Source: Flavipsychrobacter sp. (lineage in GTDB: Bacteria; Bacteroidota; Bacteroidia; Chitinophagales; Chitinophagaceae). From it: 64,000 nt of DNA. The translations under genes were made by a program, and so were the position numbers. Numbering within the stretch: the stretch's first letter is position 1; each line of letters begins with the position of its first letter. The notes beneath the pieces are model-generated. The model saw only the letters and a program-made list of their open reading frames with translations, was not told the DNA's origin and did no database searches. This document shows, piece by piece, positions 24,067-34,191 of the stretch. Location of the stretch: contig JAEUVF010000013.1 of assembly GCA_016787265.1 (NCBI GenBank), positions 372,001-436,000 on the forward strand, read 5' to 3'.

Positions 24067-25959
24067 TCAGGCACCCGCCAGTTCACTTAATTCCAGCCAT
24101 CGCATTTCCTTTTCTTCCAGCTCTTCACTGATCTTGCCGATTTTCAGGGAAATCTCCTGCAGTTCCTGGAACTCAAGCTGACCCGATGCCAGTTTTTCAC
24201 TTAAAGCGGCTTTTTCCTTCTCCAGTTTTGGAAGATCCTTTTCCAACTGCTCAAACTCACGCTTTTCATTAAACGATAATTTCTTTTTAGAAACGGAAGC
24301 TGTTGTTACCTGTTGAGCTGTTTGGTTGGAACCTGCCACTACTGGTCCGGTTATGGATTTTTGTTCCTGTTCTTTCTGCCAGATCCGATAAATGGTATAG
24401 TTGCCCGGGAAATCACGGATAAAACCATTGCCTTCAAAAACAAACAAATGGTCAACCAGCCGGTCCATGAAATACCGGTCGTGCGATACGATCAGCAAAC
24501 ATCCCTGGAATTCTGACAGAAAGTTTTCCAAAACAGCCAGGGTAGGCAAATCAAGGTCGTTGGTAGGTTCATCCAGTATCAGAAAGTTTGGATTGCGAAA
24601 GAGTATCGTTAATAACAATAACCTCTTTTTTTCACCACCACTCAGGGCGCTGATATAACTGTATTGCTGATCCGGTGTAAACAGAAATAATTGCAGGAAT
24701 TGTGCGGCACTCAAGCTGCCTCCATTGGCCAGGGGGAAATTCTCCGCAAAGGTTTTGACATACTCAATTACCCGCATGTCTTCCTTATAGGTCAGTCCCT
24801 GTTGTGAAAAATAGCCAAACACGATGGTCTCTCCAATATTTACTTTTCCGCTATCCGCTTGTTCTATGCCCTGCAGGATATTGAGAAACGTCGTTTTACC
24901 CACACCGTTAGGTCCCACAATTCCAATGCGGTCTCCTTTTTTAAAGGTATAATCAAACCCTTTCAGGATGTCCTTATCGTCGTATTTTTTGTACAGTTTT
25001 TTTAATTCGATCACTTTTCCACCCAGCCGATTCATTTTCATTTGCAGTTGCAGTGCCTGCTCTTCCAGTCGCTGTTTGGCTTTTGCCTCCACCTCCGCAA
25101 ACGCATCTATCCGGCTTTTGGATTTGGTAGTACGGGCCTTGGGTTGCTTCCGCATCCACTCTAATTCTTTGCGATAAACATTCCTGGCCTTATCCACGCT
25201 TGCAGCCTGCTGCTCCATACGGGCGGCTTTCCGTTCCATATAGGTCTCGTAATCGCCCTTATAAGTATATAACTCGGAACCATCCAGTTCCCAAATCTCT
25301 TCACATACCGCATCCAGGAAATAGCGGTCGTGGGTTACCAGCAACAGGGTTACTCTTTCCTGGTTGAGAAAATGTTCCAGCCATTCCACTGTCTGGATAT
25401 CCAGGTGGTTGGTAGGTTCATCCATGATCAGCAGGGTGTGTTTGTGATCGAAACCGATATCAATTAGAGTTCTTGCAAGGGCCACTCGTTTTCTTTGTCC
25501 ACCTGATAATGTGCCCACCTGCTGGTTCAGCTGGTGAATATTCAGCTTGCCCAGGATCTGTTTCACTTTCGCTTCAAAATCCCAGCCCCCGGTTTCATCC
25601 ATTCTTTCAATGGCAGTATTGAGTAAATCAGTATTTTCAAGTTCACTGGCTGCCTCATACGCTTTAATGGCATTCAGGGTTGGATGCTCGTGATGGAAAA
25701 TATTGTCAAGAATGGAATCCTGCTCATTGAATTCAGGTTCCTGGTCAAACAATGCTACTGTCACATCTTTGTGAATCCAGCAGGTTCCACTATCCGGCGT
25801 TTCCCGACCGGCCAGTATTTTTAACAGTGTCGATTTCCCGGAACCGTTTCTCGCAATCAGTGCGATCTTATCACCTTCTTCTATGTGAAAGGAAATATTT
25901 TCAAACAAGGGCTTGATGCCGTAACTTTTTCCCAATCCTTCTGCTGAAACATAATGCAT
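24067..25959 (-). CDS. ABC-F family ATPase (Uup-like)
   Basis: 630 residues with two ABC cassettes and no membrane segment. Cassette 1 has ARNGSGKST, LSGGQRKRVALA and DEPTNHLD; cassette 2 has GPNGVGKTT, LSGGEKKRLLLL and DEPTNDLD. The linker between them (ERKAARMEQQAASVDKARN) is the ABC-F arm, and the C-terminal 75 residues form the coiled coil seen in Uup (FEQLEKDLPKLEKEKAALS). ABC-F proteins act on ribosomes or, for Uup, on branched DNA/ribosome states. A TATCTTTG box ends 4 bp before the ATG, which suggests a leaderless transcript. Confidence 0.93.
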   Translation of the reverse strand: MHYVSAEGLGKSYGIKPLFENISFHIEEGDKIALIARNGSGKSTLLKILAGRETPDSGTCWIHKDVTVALFDQEPEFNEQDSILDNIFHHEHPTLNAIKAYEAASELENTDLLNTAIERMDETGGWDFEAKVKQILGKLNIHQLNQQVGTLSGGQRKRVALARTLIDIGFDHKHTLLIMDEPTNHLDIQTVEWLEHFLNQERVTLLLVTHDRYFLDAVCEEIWELDGSELYTYKGDYETYMERKAARMEQQAASVDKARNVYRKELEWMRKQPKARTTKSKSRIDAFAEVEAKAKQRLEEQALQLQMKMNRLGGKVIELKKLYKKYDDKDILKGFDYTFKKGDRIGIVGPNGVGKTTFLNILQGIEQADSGKVNIGETIVFGYFSQQGLTYKEDMRVIEYVKTFAENFPLANGGSLSAAQFLQLFLFTPDQQYSYISALSGGEKKRLLLLTILFRNPNFLILDEPTNDLDLPTLAVLENFLSEFQGCLLIVSHDRYFMDRLVDHLFVFEGNGFIRDFPGNYTIYRIWQKEQEQKSITGPVVAGSNQTAQQVTTASVSKKKLSFNEKREFEQLEKDLPKLEKEKAALSEKLASGQLEFQELQEISLKIGKISEELEEKEMRWLELSELAGA

Positions 25960-25963
25960 TTTG

Positions 25964-25971
25964 CAAAGATA
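25964..25971 (-). promoter_or_regulatory. -7 box abutting ABC-F start codon
   Basis: On the minus strand TATCTTTG is followed by only CAAA before the ATG at 25959, so transcription would begin at or very near the start codon. Confidence 0.5.
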
Positions 25972-26015
25972 AGCAGGGGCGTACCAACTAATTACTGCAA
26001 ATTTGTACTTCCTGT

Positions 26016-27071
26016 ATGCGCGTCATTGCCCGACTTTATACCTGTTTTTGTTGCTGCCTGCTTGTTGCCTCCTGTCCTTCTGTACTGGCCCAACAACCGA
26101 TGCAGGTTGCAATCGCCCAACGTACCGACACCAATTACATTAAAACCTACGACAGCCTGATTACCACCCGTTTCTTTTTTTCCCGCAAATACACTTCCAT
26201 TTTATTGCAGGGACCAGGAAAACTTGCCAATCTTAAATATCGTCCGAATTCAACCCTGAATATGGGTGTTGGTGCAACCTATCGCTGGTTTACTCTCAAC
26301 CTGGCTTATGGATTTCCTTTTTTAAATCCGGAAAGGGGGAGAGGTAAAACGAAATACCTGGATTTACAAAGCCATATCTATACCCGCAACTGGACCATCG
26401 ATTTTTTCGGTCAGTTTTATAAAGGTTATTATCTCAATCCAAAGGGACTCGGTCATGCTGACCCCGGGTCGTATTATTTACGTCCTGACCTGGGTATTTC
26501 TTTGTTTGGGCTGGCGGTTTATAAGCTTCGTAACGGAAAAATGTTTTCTTATCGTGCAGCCCTTCTTCAAAGTGAATGGCAAAAAAAATCAGCGGGCACT
26601 TTATTATATGGCGGAGAAATCTATGCAGGTTCTGTAAGCGGTGATTCAGCCCTCGTTCCGAATACACTTTCCGTTGATTATCCCCAGCGTGATATCTGGC
26701 GGGTCCGGTTCCTGGAATTTGGTCCGGGTGCAGGATATGCCTATACCCTGGTGGTGAAAAAACATTTTTTTATAACCGGCGCGGCAACGCTTAATATGGA
26801 TTTTGGTATTTCCAGGGAATTCAAAAACGAGCAACGCAGTGATAAATTAACCATCAGTCCGAATTTTATCTATCGTGCGGTTGCCGGGTATAACAGCAAC
26901 GACTGGAACCTGAACTTTTCACTGGTTGGAAATACCATCCTGGTTCGGGGCGCCAGCTCCAAAAATGATTATCGTTTTAGTACAGGAAATTATCGCTTTA
27001 CACTGGCTAAACGTATTCTGCCGTATGGCAGATTTAAACGACAATTGAAACTATTTGATCCTAAAGAATAA
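26016..27071 (+). CDS. DUF4421 outer-membrane beta-barrel protein
   Basis: 351 residues. The signal peptide includes a Cys-rich hydrophobic stretch (YTCFCCCLLVASC) and ends near VLAQQ. The mature chain is a run of amphipathic beta strands with aromatic turns (NMGVGATYRWFTLNLAYGF, then YLDLQSHIYTRNWTIDFFGQ, FRFTLAKRI-like ending), fitting DUF4421, a Bacteroidota family of predicted 10-14-stranded barrels. Function is unknown. It is followed 4 bp later by a serine hydrolase gene, so the two may form an operon. Confidence 0.85.
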   Translation: MRVIARLYTCFCCCLLVASCPSVLAQQPMQVAIAQRTDTNYIKTYDSLITTRFFFSRKYTSILLQGPGKLANLKYRPNSTLNMGVGATYRWFTLNLAYGFPFLNPERGRGKTKYLDLQSHIYTRNWTIDFFGQFYKGYYLNPKGLGHADPGSYYLRPDLGISLFGLAVYKLRNGKMFSYRAALLQSEWQKKSAGTLLYGGEIYAGSVSGDSALVPNTLSVDYPQRDIWRVRFLEFGPGAGYAYTLVVKKHFFITGAATLNMDFGISREFKNEQRSDKLTISPNFIYRAVAGYNSNDWNLNFSLVGNTILVRGASSKNDYRFSTGNYRFTLAKRILPYGRFKRQLKLFDPKE

Positions 27072-27075
27072 GGAA

Positions 27076-28458
27076 ATGAATCGGATTAAAAGAGTCTTTG
27101 CAGCAATCCTGTTACTTACCCTCGGTTACCTGGTATATTACTGCTGGAAGGCCTTTCCTGTGTTAACCGGTTACAGTGCCAAAATGGCCTGCTCCTGTAT
27201 GTACCTGGGAGAAAGAACCCTTCAATCTGTGGAGGAACAGGAGTTGGGCAGGTTCCCGCTGAAACTTGCCTCAGTGGAGGTTCTGTCGGATAGCTCAGTA
27301 GTGGCTACAGTTATGGGATTGGCGAAACAGACTGCTGTATTCCGACCCGGATTAGGATGTACCCTGGTGAATGAAATATCAAAAGAGGAGTTAAAGAACC
27401 AGGTTTGGCAATTGCCTGAACTCCCCAAACTTAATCCCGACACGATAAGTTGGCCTATGGGCGACCGGCTTCCGGATTCAACAATTGCCAGCTTCTCACC
27501 AGGCAAACTGGAGGAGGCCCTGAATTTTGCATTTGCGAATCAAAAAGAAGAGGAGCCGGTTCGTACCCGTGCGGTAGTTGTTCTTCATAAGGGGAGCCTG
27601 ATAGCAGAGAAATACGCGCCCGGATTCGACCGCCATCATCGCCACCTTAGCTGGTCAATGGCCAAATCCATCACCGGCACCCTGGTTGGAATGCTGGTAA
27701 AAGATGGGAAATTAGCACTGGATCAACCTGCACCTGTTGCAGGCTGGAAAGCTTCTACAGATGGCCGGTCCGAAATCACCCTTCGGAATTTGCTTCAGCA
27801 AACAAGCGGTCTTGATTTTGAAGAGAACTACAGCAAGGCAACCGATGCTACCAATATGTTGTTTCGTAAAGCGGATATGGCTGGTTATACTGCTTCTCAT
27901 GCATTAAAAGTGCAGCCCGGATCAACATTCTATTATAGCAGCGGGAACAGCAATATTCTTTCAGGTATCATCCGGTCTGCCCTGGGAGATTCACTTTATT
28001 ACCGGTATCCGTATGAAAAACTGTTTTATAAATTAGGTATGTACAGCGCAGTAATGGAAACGGACGCATCCGGCAATTTTGTAGGATCCTCTTATGTATT
28101 TGCAACTGCGCGCGACTGGGCCCGTCTCGGACAACTGTACCTGCAAAACGGGACATGGAACCAGGAGCAATTATTACCGCAGGACTGGGTCAAGCAGGCT
28201 ACCCAGCCGGTTGCCGCTGCGCCCCAGGGCGAATATGGTTTCCAGATCTGGCTGAATGCAGGCAACCCGATTGGTACTGCCAACCGAAAATATCCAACCC
28301 TTCCTGCAGATCTTTATTATTTCAGTGGTTATGAAGGACAACAGGTTCTGATGATCCCGTCTAAGGACCTGGTCATTGTTCGTTTGGGACAAACTGCGAA
28401 CAGTCGCTGGTTTGATACCGAAACCTTTGTAAACAAAATTCTTTCAGCAGTTCAATGA
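27076..28458 (+). CDS. Membrane-anchored serine hydrolase (beta-lactamase/6-aminohexanoate-dimer hydrolase family)
   Basis: 460 residues from the ATG at 27076, preceded by AGGA; an in-frame ATG at 27055 overlaps the DUF4421 gene. One N-terminal membrane segment (VFAAILLLTLGYLVYYCW) anchors the protein. The catalytic SxxK is intact (Ser194-Met-Ala-Lys197), the second motif is YSSGNSN, and a late GYEGQQVLMIP segment matches 6-aminohexanoate-dimer hydrolase relatives. Such enzymes hydrolyse esters, amides or peptides; the substrate is unknown. It ends 1 bp from the opposing lactonase-like gene. Confidence 0.88.
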   Translation: MNRIKRVFAAILLLTLGYLVYYCWKAFPVLTGYSAKMACSCMYLGERTLQSVEEQELGRFPLKLASVEVLSDSSVVATVMGLAKQTAVFRPGLGCTLVNEISKEELKNQVWQLPELPKLNPDTISWPMGDRLPDSTIASFSPGKLEEALNFAFANQKEEEPVRTRAVVVLHKGSLIAEKYAPGFDRHHRHLSWSMAKSITGTLVGMLVKDGKLALDQPAPVAGWKASTDGRSEITLRNLLQQTSGLDFEENYSKATDATNMLFRKADMAGYTASHALKVQPGSTFYYSSGNSNILSGIIRSALGDSLYYRYPYEKLFYKLGMYSAVMETDASGNFVGSSYVFATARDWARLGQLYLQNGTWNQEQLLPQDWVKQATQPVAAAPQGEYGFQIWLNAGNPIGTANRKYPTLPADLYYFSGYEGQQVLMIPSKDLVIVRLGQTANSRWFDTETFVNKILSAVQ

Positions 28459-28459
28459 C

Positions 28460-29590
28460 CTATTTTCCAATAGGAACAAATTTCAGACAAACCGGACTGC
28501 CAGCTTTGATTTCAACAGGAAGCAGCTGTAATTTGCCCGTTTCCTGGTTACGCTGAAATACGGTTACAGAATCTGAATCCTGATTGGCAACCAGTAAGAG
28601 TTGTCCGGTTGGATCAATGGCAAAATTTCTTGGTTTTTTACCTGGTAAATCCTGGAAACCTACCAGTTTCAACATGCCGGTTTTGGCGTCAATAGAATAG
28701 ATTGCCAGGTTATTGGCCTCATAGCGGTTGGAGGCATAGAGGAATTTTCCATCAGGAGAAAGATGAATATCGGCGCTGCCCCTGGATCCCTGGTAATTTT
28801 CAGGATGGGCATCGATGTGCTGAAATTTCTCCATGCTTCCACTATTGTATTTCCAGCCACTGATGGTTCCTCCCATTTCTTCAATTACATATACCCATTT
28901 TCCATTGGGATGAAAATCCAGGTGCCTTGGTCCACTGCCATCGGTGATTTTTGCGAAGCCCTGCTGCGTGCCACCAATCGGGAGATTTTTTTTCTCGTTA
29001 AAGGTGTAGATCATCACTTTATCTGTACCCAGGTCTGGAACCAGCAGGTGTTTATTATCAGGCGTGAAAACAGCTGAATGTACATGTGGTTTTTCCTGCC
29101 GCTTCGGATTAATTCCCTTCCCGTCATGATGTACTAACTGATACTGATCGGTGAGTTTTCCATCCTTATCAATTGCATAGGCAATGAGATTTCCCCCGCT
29201 ATAATTACCAACCGTTATCCATTTTCGATTTTCGGAAATGGAAATATAACAGGGGGCTTCACCGCGACTTTCTTTCTGGTTCAGCAATTGTGCTTTTCCG
29301 GTTTGGGGATCCAGTTGAAACGCATAGATCATTCCTTTGTGATCACTGGCCATTTCTGAAACGGCATACATAAAACGTCCGTCTTTGGATACTGCCAGGT
29401 AGGAGGGGTTTTCAATATCTTTTACAATATCTATAAGGGTGGTTTGACCAGAGGGAACAGTAATTTTGAAGATATAAATTCCGTCTTTACTGCCTTTGGT
29501 GTAACTGCCTGTATACAGGTAATAATCCTGTGCTGTTGTCATAATGGATAGGAATAAGGTGATGAATGCAAAGAAGACCTGTTTTTTCAT
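28460..29590 (-). CDS. Lactonase family beta-propeller protein, secreted
   Basis: 376 residues. A signal peptide (ending TTAQ) precedes a seven-bladed propeller of the PF10282 group (Pgl-type 6-phosphogluconolactonase, cycloisomerase-2): YLYTGSYTKGSKDGIYIF, PCYISISENRKWITVGNYSGG, GPRHLDFHPNGKWVYVIEE and PRNFAIDPTGQLLLVANQDS are the repeating blade motifs. Cytoplasmic Pgl hydrolyses 6-phosphogluconolactone, but this copy is exported, so it probably acts on another sugar lactone. The DnaJ-like gene lies 9 bp upstream on the same strand. Confidence 0.88.
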   Translation of the reverse strand: MKKQVFFAFITLFLSIMTTAQDYYLYTGSYTKGSKDGIYIFKITVPSGQTTLIDIVKDIENPSYLAVSKDGRFMYAVSEMASDHKGMIYAFQLDPQTGKAQLLNQKESRGEAPCYISISENRKWITVGNYSGGNLIAYAIDKDGKLTDQYQLVHHDGKGINPKRQEKPHVHSAVFTPDNKHLLVPDLGTDKVMIYTFNEKKNLPIGGTQQGFAKITDGSGPRHLDFHPNGKWVYVIEEMGGTISGWKYNSGSMEKFQHIDAHPENYQGSRGSADIHLSPDGKFLYASNRYEANNLAIYSIDAKTGMLKLVGFQDLPGKKPRNFAIDPTGQLLLVANQDSDSVTVFQRNQETGKLQLLPVEIKAGSPVCLKFVPIGK

Positions 29591-29599
29591 ATCGGAAAT

Positions 29600-30250
29600 T
29601 TAGGCAATAAAATAAATGAGCAGGCAAATTAATGCCACAATCAACAGAATGATCCAGGGTTGAAACCGGTTCCAGTTGTATTCGCGAAGTTTCTTTCTTT
29701 CTGCATCCCGAATCTCCTGTAACAATTGATTATTGGTGCCGGCTATCCGCACCAGTTCCGGTACCAGATTTTTCCAAAACCTGAAACCAAGCGGATACAT
29801 GGAAAATAAAACAGCCTCCACGAGATTTCGTATCAATACCGGTTTGCCGGAATCTGTTAAAATGGAGATATGCCGTTCATTGAGTAACTGGCTGATCTGG
29901 GCAGCCAGCGCATCCTGGTTCATTCGGAATACATCCAGTTGCCGGACATGATTTTTTATTTTGATAGCTTCCTGGTAGAGTAATTCAGGACTGGGGGGGA
30001 CAGGCGAATCAAACCTTGATGACTGACCTGCATGCTGCCACCTTGCCTGGTGATATTCACTTCTTTTTACCGGGTTGGATAAAACATCGTAGGCTTCCTG
30101 GATTTCCCTGAAATGTTGAACAGCATATGGATTCCCCGTATTTTTGTCGGGGTGATACCGCATAGCCAGTCGCCGATAGGCTTTTTTAATCTCATCCTCC
30201 CTGGCATTAAATGGTATTTCCAACACCTGGTAATAATCTTTAACCGGCAT
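29600..30250 (-). CDS. DnaJ-domain membrane protein
   Basis: 216 residues. I chose the ATG at 30250 ([13 protein letters not shown]) because it begins the J domain directly and a TATCTTCG box ends 5 bp before it; a start at 30286 is possible. The J domain (residues 1-70) has the HPD motif (RYHPDKNTG) that stimulates DnaK. No Gly/Phe or zinc-finger region follows. A helical middle ends in one C-terminal membrane segment ([19 protein letters not shown]), so the J domain is displayed on the cytoplasmic face. Its client is unknown. The lactonase gene follows after 9 bp. Confidence 0.88.
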   Translation of the reverse strand: MPVKDYYQVLEIPFNAREDEIKKAYRRLAMRYHPDKNTGNPYAVQHFREIQEAYDVLSNPVKRSEYHQARWQHAGQSSRFDSPVPPSPELLYQEAIKIKNHVRQLDVFRMNQDALAAQISQLLNERHISILTDSGKPVLIRNLVEAVLFSMYPLGFRFWKNLVPELVRIAGTNNQLLQEIRDAERKKLREYNWNRFQPWIILLIVALICLLIYFIA

Positions 30251-30255
30251 GCGAA

Positions 30256-30263
30256 CGAAGATA
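30256..30263 (-). promoter_or_regulatory. Near-consensus -7 box before DnaJ start
   Basis: TATCTTCG, one mismatch to TAnnTTTG, ends 5 bp before the ATG at 30250 and supports that start over 30286. Confidence 0.35.
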
Positions 30264-30350
30264 AAGGTTTCCCGTTTTTTATCCACCGGGATAAGAATAA
30301 CAGGGCCAAGCCGTTATTGTTAGGATCCATGATGATGAAAAACACAGAAT

Positions 30351-31214
30351 ATGAAAAACTGGTGGAGATCAGTAGCAATTTGTATGGCATCGGCAGGATG
30401 GTTATCCTGTACGAATGCAGCTAGTAATGAAGAGGTAAAAGGTCCGGATGCAGATAGTGTTGCAACCGTTGCTGCGCCCCCTGTTAAAGTCCTTCCAGCT
30501 CCCAAACTGGATAGCAGTGCTTCATCCATTCTGAATAGAAGACAGATACCAATTTTATGTTACCATCAGATTCGGCCGTATAAACCGGATGATAGTCCGA
30601 CTGCCAAACCCTATATCGTTCCGCCGGATATTTTTAAAGATCAGATGAAGGCCTTGCAGGATAGTGGCTATCAAACCATTCTTCCAGATCAGTTGAGGAA
30701 CTATCTTTTGTCAGGTGAAGAACTTCCGGAAAAATCTGTGCTCATCAGCTTCGACGATGGTTGCGATGAACAATTTGATATTACCAAAGAAGTATTGGAT
30801 CCCTATAAGATGAAAGCTGCCTATTTTATCATGACGGTGGCAATCAACCGTCCCAATTACATGAAAGCAGATCAGATTAAAGCCTTGTCAGATGAAGGCC
30901 ACTGCATTGGCTTGCATACCTGGGATCATAACAATGTAAAAAAATACCAGGGCGAGGATTGGGTTAAACAGATTGAAAAACCCAAAGCTGCCCTGGAAAA
31001 AATTATCGGTAAACCGGTGGAGCATTTTGCCTATCCCTTTGGATTGTGGAACCCCGAAGCAATCCCACAATTAAAAATGAGAGGTTTAAAATCAGCTTTC
31101 ATTCTTTCTACTGTACGGGATCAAAATGATCCAATGTATACCATCCGGCGTATCATAGTGCCGGGTACCTGGTCAGGTACCCAGCTTCTGACAAGAATGA
31201 AATCCGGTTTTTAA
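30351..31214 (+). CDS. Polysaccharide deacetylase lipoprotein (NodB fold)
   Basis: 287 residues with a lipobox WLSC (Cys20) and an Ala/Pro/Val-rich linker. The NodB domain has IPILCYHQI, the metal-site SFDDGCDEQFD, GLHTWDHNNVKKY carrying the two His ligands, and FAYPFGLWN. It should remove acetyl groups from a surface polysaccharide or peptidoglycan amino sugar (carbohydrate esterase family 4). Because it is lipid-anchored it acts in the periplasm or on the surface. Its stop is directly adjacent to the stop of the convergent gcvP with no spacer. Confidence 0.88.
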   Translation: MKNWWRSVAICMASAGWLSCTNAASNEEVKGPDADSVATVAAPPVKVLPAPKLDSSASSILNRRQIPILCYHQIRPYKPDDSPTAKPYIVPPDIFKDQMKALQDSGYQTILPDQLRNYLLSGEELPEKSVLISFDDGCDEQFDITKEVLDPYKMKAAYFIMTVAINRPNYMKADQIKALSDEGHCIGLHTWDHNNVKKYQGEDWVKQIEKPKAALEKIIGKPVEHFAYPFGLWNPEAIPQLKMRGLKSAFILSTVRDQNDPMYTIRRIIVPGTWSGTQLLTRMKSGF

Positions 31215-34097
31215 TCAGGCTGTTTCTTCCGCATAGGAGCTAACCGGTTCGCAGGTGCAAATCAGGTTACGGTCTCCGTGGGTATTATTTACCCTGCTTA
31301 CAGATGGCCAGAATTTATTTTCCTTTACATAGTTTAATGGGAATGCAGCCTGCTGACGACTATAAGGTAGTTCCCATACATCTGCTGTGATAACATGCTG
31401 AGTATGTGGCGCATGTTTCAAAACATTATCAGCACGATCTGCCTTGCCTTCTTCGATGGCTGCAATTTCCTTCCGGATGGAAAGCAGGGCATCACAGAAA
31501 CGATCCAGTTCTGCCTTGTCTTCACTTTCCGTTGGTTCAATCATGATCGTACCAGGAACGGGGAAGCTCAGGGTAGGAGCATGGAATCCATAATCCATCA
31601 GCCGCTTGGCAATATCTTCTGCTTCGATACCGGCGGATGTCTTGAAAGGCCTCAGGTCCACAATAAATTCATGCGCGCAGGTTCCATTTTCACCGGTATA
31701 CAGGATCGGATAGGCTTGTTCGAGTTTTGCCTTCATGTAGTTGGCATTCAGAATAGCATATTCCGTTGCGAGTTTCAATCCATGAGCACCTAACAGTCTG
31801 CAATATGCGTAACTGATCAGCAGAATGGAGGCGGATCCATAAGGAGCTGCAGAAACAGCGCCATTTTTGTCGGAACTTGTGCTGGCTGTTGCCCAATGCC
31901 CGGGAAGATGCGCTGCCAGGTGAGCTTTCACACAAATCGGGCCCATTCCAGGACCACCACCACCATGCGGAATCGCGAAGGTTTTGTGCAGGTTCAGGTG
32001 GCAAACATCCGCACCAATCAATCCGGGTGCAGTGAGGCCAACCTGTGCATTCATATTGGCTCCATCCATATAAACCTGTCCGCCATACGCGTGTACGATT
32101 TCACAGATTTCTTTTACACTTTCTTCAAAAATACCATAGGTACTGGGGTAGGTAATCATGGTAGCGGCAAGCACATCTTTATATTGCTCGGCTTTGGCTT
32201 TGAAATCAGCTACATCAATGTATCCGTTTTCCAAAGCTTTCACCACCACCACTTTCATGCCAGCCATAACCGCAGACGCAGGGTTGGTGCCATGCGCAGA
32301 AATCGGAATAAGACAAACATTCCTATGTGTATCACCGTTTGCCAGGTGATAGCGACGGATGGTAAGTAGTCCGGCATATTCACCCTGTGCGCCACTGTTG
32401 GGTTGCATGCTGCAGGCATCAAAGCCTGTTACGGAACAAAGGAAGTCAGACAGTTCGCTGATGATCTGCTGGTAGCCACCCGCCTGGCTAAGAGGGGCGA
32501 AGGGGTGCATTTTGCTCCAGTGCGCCCAGCTCAATGGAATCATTTCTGTAGCTGCATTCAGTTTCATGGTGCAGCTGCCCAGTGAAATCATGGATGTATT
32601 AAGAGAAAGATCCTTGTTCTCGAGCGATTTCATGTAACGCATCATTTGTGATTCACTGTGATGCGTATTGAATACCGGATGTGTCAGGAATTCTGAAGTT
32701 CGGGTGAGCGTCGCCGGTATATTGTCCAGGATGCTGTCGTAGTTAAACGTTAGACTTGAACTGTCTTTTCCAACCGCGTTTGCAAATACATGAATGATAT
32801 CCAGTAAATCATCCTGAGTAGTGGTTTCATCCAGGGAAATTCCAAGCTTGCCAGGCAGATAATGGAAATTGATTTTTTGCTGCTCAGCCAGTTCCCGGAT
32901 AGCGGAAGGATCTTTTACAGCAATTGTCAATGTATCGAAATAGGTTTTAGAGATAAGCTCGTATCCCAATTCTGTCAATGATGCTGCCAGGGTTTTGGTT
33001 AGCAGTGCCACTCTTTTTGCGATGGCAACCAGCCCATCCGGACCGTGATACACCGCATACATGGCAGCCATATTGGCGAGCAATGCCTGGGCAGTACAGA
33101 TATTAGAAGTTGCTTTTTCTCTCTTGATATGTTGTTCCCTGGTTTGAAGCGCCATGCGAAGTGCACGATTGCCTTTGGCATCTACACTAACGCCGATGAT
33201 TCTTCCAGGCAGCGCACGTTTGAATTCGTCTTTGGTACTGAAGAAAGCAGCGTGTGGACCACCATAGCCCAGGGGTACACCAAATCGCTGTGCGGAACCA
33301 AGTGCAACATCCGCACCCAGTTCTCCGGGAGGTGTGAGCAGGGTAAGTGCCAGCAGGTCTGTTGCCATTGCAACAAATCCGCCTTTGCTGTGAAGCTCAT
33401 TTATAAAGGAACGGAAATCCTCAATACTGCCTTCGTTGTTCGGATACTGCACCAGTGCACCGAAATAACGGTCATCAATATTCGCTTTTTTATAATCACC
33501 AACCACCACTTCAATTCCAAGAGGTAAAGCCCTGGTATGAATAAGGTCGAGGGTTTGAGTAAAGATGGCACTGTCTACAAAGAAACAGGGCTTCTGAATA
33601 TCATCGGTACGGTTAACATGGTGAAAAAACATGTTCATTGCTTCCGCAGCAGCAGTTGCTTCATCCAGCAGAGAGGCGTTTGCAAGTGGCAATCCGGTCA
33701 GATCCGCCACCATGGTCTGAAAATTCAACAGACTCTCCAGTCGTCCCTGGGAAATTTCCGCCTGGTAAGGAGTGTACTGTGTATACCATCCCGGATTTTC
33801 AAACAGGTTGCGTAAAATGACACTGGGCGTGATGGTGTCATAATATCCCTGTCCGATATAATTACGGAATACCTGGTTTTTCATTGAGATGTTTTTCAGC
33901 TCACGCAGGTATTGCGCTTCACTTACTGCATCCGGAACAGCCAGTGTATCCTTCTTCCGGATACTGGACGGAATGGTTTTATCTACAAGTTCTTCCAGTG
34001 ACCCCATACCAATAGCAGCCAGCATTTTTTCAGTATCTGTCAGCGTACCGATATGACGGCCTAGAAATTCATTCGACTGTGCTTGGAATAAATTCAT
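31215..34097 (-). CDS. gcvP: Glycine dehydrogenase (aminomethyl-transferring), P protein
   Basis: 960 residues from the ATG at 34097 ([17 protein letters not shown]), the standard P-protein start; an in-frame extension of 61 codons reaches 34280 but runs into the divergent YkgJ gene. The PLP lysine is Lys705 in [16 protein letters not shown]. It decarboxylates glycine and passes the methylamine group to the H protein lipoyl arm (EC 1.4.4.2). No gcvT or gcvH is in the window, so the system is dispersed. A TAACTTTG -7 box lies 29 bp upstream; no glycine riboswitch is evident. Confidence 0.97.
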   Translation of the reverse strand: MNLFQAQSNEFLGRHIGTLTDTEKMLAAIGMGSLEELVDKTIPSSIRKKDTLAVPDAVSEAQYLRELKNISMKNQVFRNYIGQGYYDTITPSVILRNLFENPGWYTQYTPYQAEISQGRLESLLNFQTMVADLTGLPLANASLLDEATAAAEAMNMFFHHVNRTDDIQKPCFFVDSAIFTQTLDLIHTRALPLGIEVVVGDYKKANIDDRYFGALVQYPNNEGSIEDFRSFINELHSKGGFVAMATDLLALTLLTPPGELGADVALGSAQRFGVPLGYGGPHAAFFSTKDEFKRALPGRIIGVSVDAKGNRALRMALQTREQHIKREKATSNICTAQALLANMAAMYAVYHGPDGLVAIAKRVALLTKTLAASLTELGYELISKTYFDTLTIAVKDPSAIRELAEQQKINFHYLPGKLGISLDETTTQDDLLDIIHVFANAVGKDSSSLTFNYDSILDNIPATLTRTSEFLTHPVFNTHHSESQMMRYMKSLENKDLSLNTSMISLGSCTMKLNAATEMIPLSWAHWSKMHPFAPLSQAGGYQQIISELSDFLCSVTGFDACSMQPNSGAQGEYAGLLTIRRYHLANGDTHRNVCLIPISAHGTNPASAVMAGMKVVVVKALENGYIDVADFKAKAEQYKDVLAATMITYPSTYGIFEESVKEICEIVHAYGGQVYMDGANMNAQVGLTAPGLIGADVCHLNLHKTFAIPHGGGGPGMGPICVKAHLAAHLPGHWATASTSSDKNGAVSAAPYGSASILLISYAYCRLLGAHGLKLATEYAILNANYMKAKLEQAYPILYTGENGTCAHEFIVDLRPFKTSAGIEAEDIAKRLMDYGFHAPTLSFPVPGTIMIEPTESEDKAELDRFCDALLSIRKEIAAIEEGKADRADNVLKHAPHTQHVITADVWELPYSRQQAAFPLNYVKENKFWPSVSRVNNTHGDRNLICTCEPVSSYAEETA

Positions 34098-34126
34098 AAT
34101 ATGTGCGGTTAAGCTTTTTGGATGTG

Positions 34127-34134
34127 CAAAGTTA
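34127..34134 (-). promoter_or_regulatory. gcvP -7 box
   Basis: TAACTTTG on the minus strand matches TAnnTTTG and would give a leader of about 20-25 nt before the gcvP ATG. Confidence 0.5.
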
Positions 34135-34179
34135 CAATTTGCTGGGCAGACGAACAGCACCTTTTGTTCAACCAGGCAG

Positions 34180-34187
34180 TACCTTTG
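34180..34187 (+). promoter_or_regulatory. -7 box abutting YkgJ-family start codon
   Basis: TACCTTTG matches TAnnTTTG and is followed by CCAA and the ATG at 34192, so the transcript would be almost leaderless. Confidence 0.5.
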
Positions 34188-34191
34188 CCAA

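Noticed and set aside
34098..34191. Possible glycine riboswitch upstream of gcvP
   Set aside because: The leader after the -7 box is only about 20-25 nt, too short for the aptamer, and no conserved core is visible.
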